37,926 bases of DNA from Myxococcaceae bacterium (GTDB lineage: Bacteria > Myxococcota > Myxococcia > Myxococcales > Myxococcaceae). The notes beneath the pieces were generated by a model. The model ran no database searches. It saw only the letters and a list, made by a program, of their open reading frames with translations, and had not been told where the DNA came from. A program made the position numbers and the translations under genes. Positions 34,439 through 37,926 of the stretch are shown piece by piece (within the stretch, counting starts at the first letter, position 1; each line of letters starts with the position of its first letter). The stretch covers positions 1-37,926 of the forward strand of contig SECN01000107.1 of NCBI GenBank assembly GCA_004173515.1. Reading direction: 5' to 3'.

Positions 34439-35770
34439 ATGTCTGACACCGTCACGTCCCGGCTCTCCGGATTCCACAAGCTGCCCATGGAAGAGCGCCT
34501 CGCTCAGATCGGGCGCATGTTCCGGCTGTCCGACGTGGAGCTGGAGCAGCTTCGCGGAGTGGGCACGCTGGAGCCCGTCCTCGCCAACCAGATGATTGAA
34601 AACGCGGTGGGCATCTTCTCCCTGCCGCTGGGCTTGGGGCTCAACCTCAACGTCAACGGGCGCGACTACATCGTGCCCATGGCGGTGGAGGAGCCGTCCG
34701 TCGTGGCGGCGGTGTCGTTCGCGTCGAAGATCGTCCGCGAGTCCGGCGGCTTCGTCGCGGAGGCCGACGAGTCGATGATGATCGGCCAGGTGCAGGTGTC
34801 CAACTACGGCGACCCCACCCTGGCCTCCGAGCGCATCCTGGACGCGAAGGAGCAGATCCTCGCCCTGGCGAACAGCTTCCACCCGGCCATGGTGGCGCGC
34901 GGCGGTGGCGCCCGGGACGTGGAGGTGCGCCTGCTGCCCGCGCCCGAGGGCCCGCGCGGCGAGCCGCTGCTCATCGTCCACATCCTCATCGACACGCAGG
35001 AGGCGATGGGCGCGAACCTCATCAACACCGTCGCCGAGGGCGTGGCGCCGCTGATTGAACAGGTGACGGGCGGCCGCGTGTACCTGCGCATCCTGTCCAA
35101 CCTGTCGGACAAGAGGCTCGCGCGCGCCACCTGCCGCATCCCGCTGTCGCTGCTGGCGGACTTCGACCTGCCCGGAGAGACCATCGCGGAGGGCATCGCG
35201 CAGGCGAGCCGCTTCGCGGAGGCGGATCCGTACCGCGCCGCCACGCACAACAAGGGCGTGATGAACGGCATCGACGCGGTGGCCATCGCCACCGGTCAGG
35301 ACTGGCGCTCCATCGAAGCGGGCGCGCACGCGTTCGCCTGCCGTGGGGGCCAGTACCGGCCGCTGTCCACCTGGTACCTGGAGGAGGGCCACCTCGTGGG
35401 CCGCATCGAGCTGCCGCTCGCGCTGGGCACGGTGGGCGGTCCCATCAAGGTGCACCCGGGGGTGCAGGTGGCGCTCAAGCTGCTGCGCGTGTCGGGCGTG
35501 CGCGAGCTGTCCATGGTGTTCGCGGCGGTGGGGCTCGCGCAGAACTTCGCGGCGCTCCGGGCCCTGGGCTCGGTGGGCATCCAGAAGGGCCACATGGCCA
35601 TGCACGCGCGCTGCGTCGCGGTGACGGCGGGCGCGCGCGGCGGCGACGTGGAGAAGGTCGCCAACCTCCTGGTGAAGGCCGGCCACGTGAAGGTGGAGAA
35701 GGCCAAGGAGATCCTGGCGAGCCTCATCCTCGAAACGCCCGCGGTCGCCGCGACCATCACCAACGGCTGA
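34439..35770 (+). CDS. mvaA: Hydroxymethylglutaryl-CoA reductase (class II)
   Basis: 443 residues. The pattern is that of class II HMG-CoA reductase: QMIENAVGIFSLPLGLGLNL, VEEPSVVAAVSFASK carrying the catalytic glutamate, HNKGVMNGID with the lysine, AIATGQDWRSIEAGAHAFA with the aspartate, and GHMAMHAR near the C-terminus with the expected histidine in LVKAGHVK. Class II enzymes are named degradative for Pseudomonas mevalonii, but this one lies among biosynthetic mevalonate genes, so it should make mevalonate. The ATG at 34439 follows AAGGAAGAA; the GTG at 34421 has no such site. A GC-rich hairpin lies after the stop. Confidence 0.95.
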   Translation: MSDTVTSRLSGFHKLPMEERLAQIGRMFRLSDVELEQLRGVGTLEPVLANQMIENAVGIFSLPLGLGLNLNVNGRDYIVPMAVEEPSVVAAVSFASKIVRESGGFVAEADESMMIGQVQVSNYGDPTLASERILDAKEQILALANSFHPAMVARGGGARDVEVRLLPAPEGPRGEPLLIVHILIDTQEAMGANLINTVAEGVAPLIEQVTGGRVYLRILSNLSDKRLARATCRIPLSLLADFDLPGETIAEGIAQASRFAEADPYRAATHNKGVMNGIDAVAIATGQDWRSIEAGAHAFACRGGQYRPLSTWYLEEGHLVGRIELPLALGTVGGPIKVHPGVQVALKLLRVSGVRELSMVFAAVGLAQNFAALRALGSVGIQKGHMAMHARCVAVTAGARGGDVEKVANLLVKAGHVKVEKAKEILASLILETPAVAATITNG

Positions 35771-35776
35771 TTGTCT

Positions 35777-35794
35777 CCCCGCCTGTTCGCGGGG
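35777..35794 (+). terminator. Short GC hairpin inside mevalonate operon
   Basis: CCCCGC (35777-35782) pairs with GCGGGG (35789-35794) around a 6-base loop, seven bases after the HMG-CoA reductase stop and 62 bases before the mevalonate kinase start. No T-tract follows. It may attenuate transcription or protect the upstream mRNA; it may also be chance in such GC-rich DNA. Confidence 0.35.
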
Positions 35795-35856
35795 ATCCTG
35801 GCGGGGCGGCGCGCTTGAATGGGCCCGCCCCTCTTTCTTGTCCGGTGCCCGGTCCC

Positions 35857-36807
35857 ATGACTGCCTCGACGAATCCCCTGGTCGCCTTCGGTGCCGGCAA
35901 GGTCATCCTGCTGGGCGAGCACAGCGTGGTGTACGGCTACCCCGCGCTCGCGGGCCCCTTGAGCTTCGGGGTGACGGCGCGCGGCGTGCCCGCGCGTTCG
36001 TGCCAGCTCGACGTGCCGGTGACGGCGGACGCCGCGCAGAAGCGGCTGATGCGCAAGGCGTTCGCGCGGGCGGCCCGGCTGGTGGGCGAGCCGAAGGTGA
36101 AGGTGGCCCTGGAGCCGCAACTGCCCCTGTCCGCGGGGCTGGGCAGCTCGGCGGCGCTGGCGGTGGCCATCTCGCGGGTGCTGCTCCAGGCCGCGGGACA
36201 GGTGCCCACGCCGAAGGCCACGGCGAAGCTTGCGTGGGAGATGGAGCAGGAGTTCCACGGCACGCCGTCGGGCGTGGACCACACCACCAGCGCGGAGGAG
36301 AAGCTCATCCTCTACCGCCGGGTGCAGGGACCGTCGGGCGTCGTCGGCCGGGCGCGCGAGGTGAAGAGTCCGCGCGCGCTGTCGGTGGTGGTGGCGCTGG
36401 CGGGAGCGCGCAGTCCCACGAAGGTGACGGTGGGCGCGCTGCGCGAGCGGCAGGCGCGGTGGCCGGAGCGCTACCGCCGGCTGTTCGCGCAGGTGGGAAG
36501 GCTCGTCACCGAGGCGTCGAAGGCGGTGGAGGCCGGTGACCTGGAGGGGCTGGGGGACGCGATGAACGTCAACCAGGGCCTGCTGGGCGCGCTGGGCCTG
36601 TCGTCACCGGCGCTGGAGGACATGGTGTACCGGCTGCGCGGCATGGGCGCGCTGGGCGCCAAATTCACCGGGGCAGGGGGTGACGGCGGCGCTGTCATCG
36701 GCCTCTTCCTCGAACCCGGGCCCGTGGTCGCGAAGCTGACGCGCGACGGCGTGCGCTGCTTCGCCAGCCAACTGGCGGGACCACGGCCCCACGGAGACCG
36801 TTCATGA
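35857..36807 (+). CDS. mvaK1: Mevalonate kinase
   Basis: 316 residues of the GHMP kinase superfamily. Motif 1 is KVILLGEHSVVYGYPALAG (typical of mevalonate kinase), motif 2 is PLSAGLGSSAALAVAI binding ATP phosphate, the block HGTPSGVDHTTS carries the catalytic aspartate, and motif 3 is GAKFTGAGGDGG. It phosphorylates mevalonate to 5-phosphomevalonate. The ATG at 35857 is preferred because the family pattern begins a few residues later. The 86 bases between it and HMG-CoA reductase hold the short hairpin. Its stop overlaps the start of the decarboxylase as ATGA. Confidence 0.94.
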   Translation: MTASTNPLVAFGAGKVILLGEHSVVYGYPALAGPLSFGVTARGVPARSCQLDVPVTADAAQKRLMRKAFARAARLVGEPKVKVALEPQLPLSAGLGSSAALAVAISRVLLQAAGQVPTPKATAKLAWEMEQEFHGTPSGVDHTTSAEEKLILYRRVQGPSGVVGRAREVKSPRALSVVVALAGARSPTKVTVGALRERQARWPERYRRLFAQVGRLVTEASKAVEAGDLEGLGDAMNVNQGLLGALGLSSPALEDMVYRLRGMGALGAKFTGAGGDGGAVIGLFLEPGPVVAKLTRDGVRCFASQLAGPRPHGDRS

Positions 36808-37793
36808 AAGCAACCGTCCGGGCGCATCCGAACATCGCCCTCGTGAAGTACTGGGGAAAGCGCGACGAGGCGCTCATCCTCCCGCACCAGTCCAGCCTGT
36901 CGCTCACGCTGGCGCCCATCCACGTGACGACCACCGTGGAGTTCGGCGCCGCATCCGACCAGGTGGAGCTGCACGGCCACGTGGCCAAGGGCAGCGAGCG
37001 CGACCGCGTGCTGCGCCTGCTGGACGCCGTGCGCGTGCAGGCGGGCGACCGAGACCTGGGCCCCGCGAAGGTGGTGTCGCGCGGCGACTTCCCCATGGCG
37101 GCGGGCCTCGCGAGCAGCGCGGCGGGCTTCGCGGCGCTGGCGGTGGCGGGGCGCGCGGCGGCGGGCCTTCCGACGGACACGCGCGCGTCCAGCATCCTCG
37201 CGCGGCGGGGCAGCGGCTCCGCGTGCCGCAGCGTGCAGGGCGGCTTCTGCGAGTGGATGCGCGGGGAGCGCGAGGACGGCGAGGACAGCTACGCCGTGCA
37301 GCGCTTCGACGCGGGGCACTGGTCGGACCTGCGCATGGTGGTGGCCATCGTCGACCGCGGCGAGAAGGAAGTGAAGTCGCGCGACGGCATGAAGGGCGCG
37401 GTGGAGACGAGCCCCTACTACCCGGCGTGGGTGAAGGACGCGGAGGCGGAGGTGCCCCGCGCCCGTGAGCTCATCGCGAAGAAGGACCTGGAGGCGCTGG
37501 GTGAATTGTGTGAGCGCAACGCGTGGCGCATGCACAGCACCTCGCTCGCGGCGGACCCGCCGCTCTGCTACCTGAGCCCGGCCACGCTGGGGCTCATCCA
37601 GAACCTGCGCGAGCAGCGCAAGAAGGGCGTGCCGGTGTGGTTCACGCTCGACGCCGGGCCCAACCCGGTGCTGCTCACGGACGCGGCGCACGAGGTGACG
37701 GCGGAGGCCGTGGCCCGCGCGTGCGGCGCGGTGGACGTGGTGCGCTGCGTGCCCGGTGGGGACGCGACGCTGCTGACGGAGCACCTGTTCTGA
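36804..37793 (+). CDS. mvaD: Diphosphomevalonate decarboxylase
   Basis: 329 residues. The signature NIALVKYWGKRDE and PHQSSLSLTL near the start, ASSAAGFAALAVAG for phosphate binding, RRGSGSACRSVQGGFCEW, and a C-terminal DAGPNPVLL segment are specific for mevalonate diphosphate decarboxylase, which makes isopentenyl diphosphate. The DxxR-type relatives that decarboxylate mevalonate 5-phosphate instead cannot be fully excluded, but a phosphomevalonate kinase next door supports the classical route. ATGA overlap with mevalonate kinase and TGATG with the next gene indicate translational coupling. Confidence 0.95.
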   Translation: MKATVRAHPNIALVKYWGKRDEALILPHQSSLSLTLAPIHVTTTVEFGAASDQVELHGHVAKGSERDRVLRLLDAVRVQAGDRDLGPAKVVSRGDFPMAAGLASSAAGFAALAVAGRAAAGLPTDTRASSILARRGSGSACRSVQGGFCEWMRGEREDGEDSYAVQRFDAGHWSDLRMVVAIVDRGEKEVKSRDGMKGAVETSPYYPAWVKDAEAEVPRARELIAKKDLEALGELCERNAWRMHSTSLAADPPLCYLSPATLGLIQNLREQRKKGVPVWFTLDAGPNPVLLTDAAHEVTAEAVARACGAVDVVRCVPGGDATLLTEHLF

Positions 37794-37926
37794 TGGAGCG
37801 CGCCCTCTCCGCACCCGGCAAGCTGTTCGTCTCCGGCGAATACGCCGTGCTGTGGGGAGGCGTCTCGCGCGTGGCCGCGGTGGCGCCCCGCACGGCCGCC
37901 TACGTGCGCAGGCGGCAGGACTCGCG
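37793..37926 (+). CDS. mvaK2: Phosphomevalonate kinase, 5' part (truncated by window)
   Basis: The ATG at 37793 overlaps the decarboxylase stop as TGATG. The 44 residues seen include APGKLFVSGEYAVLWGG, the first GHMP kinase motif in the form usual for phosphomevalonate kinase. The gene runs off the window end. Its position after the other mevalonate genes supports the call; with so few residues another GHMP kinase remains possible. Confidence 0.8.
   Translation, partial: MERALSAPGKLFVSGEYAVLWGGVSRVAAVAPRTAAYVRRRQDS

Noticed and set aside
33293..35686. Minus-strand open frame of about 800 codons across the mevalonate genes
   Set aside because: Its composition is His/Arg/Gln-rich with no motifs, and it lies fully antisense to the isomerase and HMG-CoA reductase genes.
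1..37926. CRISPR arrays or rRNA operons
   Set aside because: No regularly spaced short repeats and no rRNA-like conserved sequence were seen.

Overview
The window looks like a chromosome segment of a myxobacterium, probably Myxococcaceae (Corallococcus- or Myxococcus-like). Flanking DNA is very GC-rich (45 of 60 bases in a sample at 20461-20520). It carries a DUF2381 protein (a family first described in Myxococcus xanthus), response regulators with DUF4388, several lipoproteins and a bacterial mevalonate operon. The genus is inferred; there is no rRNA or other marker here.

Layout. (1) 26-3394: two response-regulator genes, the second ending in a DUF4388 protein. (2) 3289-18799: an island of about 15.4 kb between two 106-bp direct repeats (95 of 106 bases the same). 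Both repeats are the last 35 codons and stop of that response-regulator gene, so the island sits at its 3' end. It is less GC-rich than the flanks and has three parts: a tightly coupled six-gene plus-strand operon (3701-11745), a two-gene minus-strand antiphage locus of the RADAR type (rdrB and rdrA, 11769-16822), and an IS5-type insertion sequence (about 16877-17782) joined to a second dioxygenase that has lost its 5' end. (3) 18804-26458: a P450 with a divergent AraC-type regulator, small hypotheticals, a TPR lipoprotein, an M16 peptidase and a sensor kinase. (4) 26593-33209: a Kelch-like lipoprotein, DUF2381, a small lipoprotein, a coiled-coil membrane protein with a one-base frameshift, a lone 2-oxoacid-dehydrogenase acyltransferase domain, an M48 peptidase and a DsrE-like protein. 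(5) 33356-37926: mevalonate pathway genes in series: type 2 IPP isomerase, HMG-CoA reductase, mevalonate kinase, diphosphomevalonate decarboxylase and the start of phosphomevalonate kinase, which runs off the end.

The most interesting part is the island operon. A small protein with a conserved FWHAHILD block and a short Cys/Arg tail comes first. Then come a SAM methyltransferase, a TauD-like Fe/2-oxoglutarate oxygenase, a giant (1444 aa) UvrA-like protein with a third UvrA-like module lacking ATPase motifs, a second SAM methyltransferase and a CmcI-like methyltransferase with an extra N-terminal domain. Five of the six genes are joined by 4-base ATGA overlaps. A second TauD-like oxygenase lies beyond the RADAR genes and IS. 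I read this as a probable biosynthetic cluster, possibly for a modified peptide acting on DNA, with the UvrA-like protein giving self-protection, and later interrupted by the RADAR/IS block. The gene content and layout are seen in the sequence; the product and function are inference. No integrase was found in the island.
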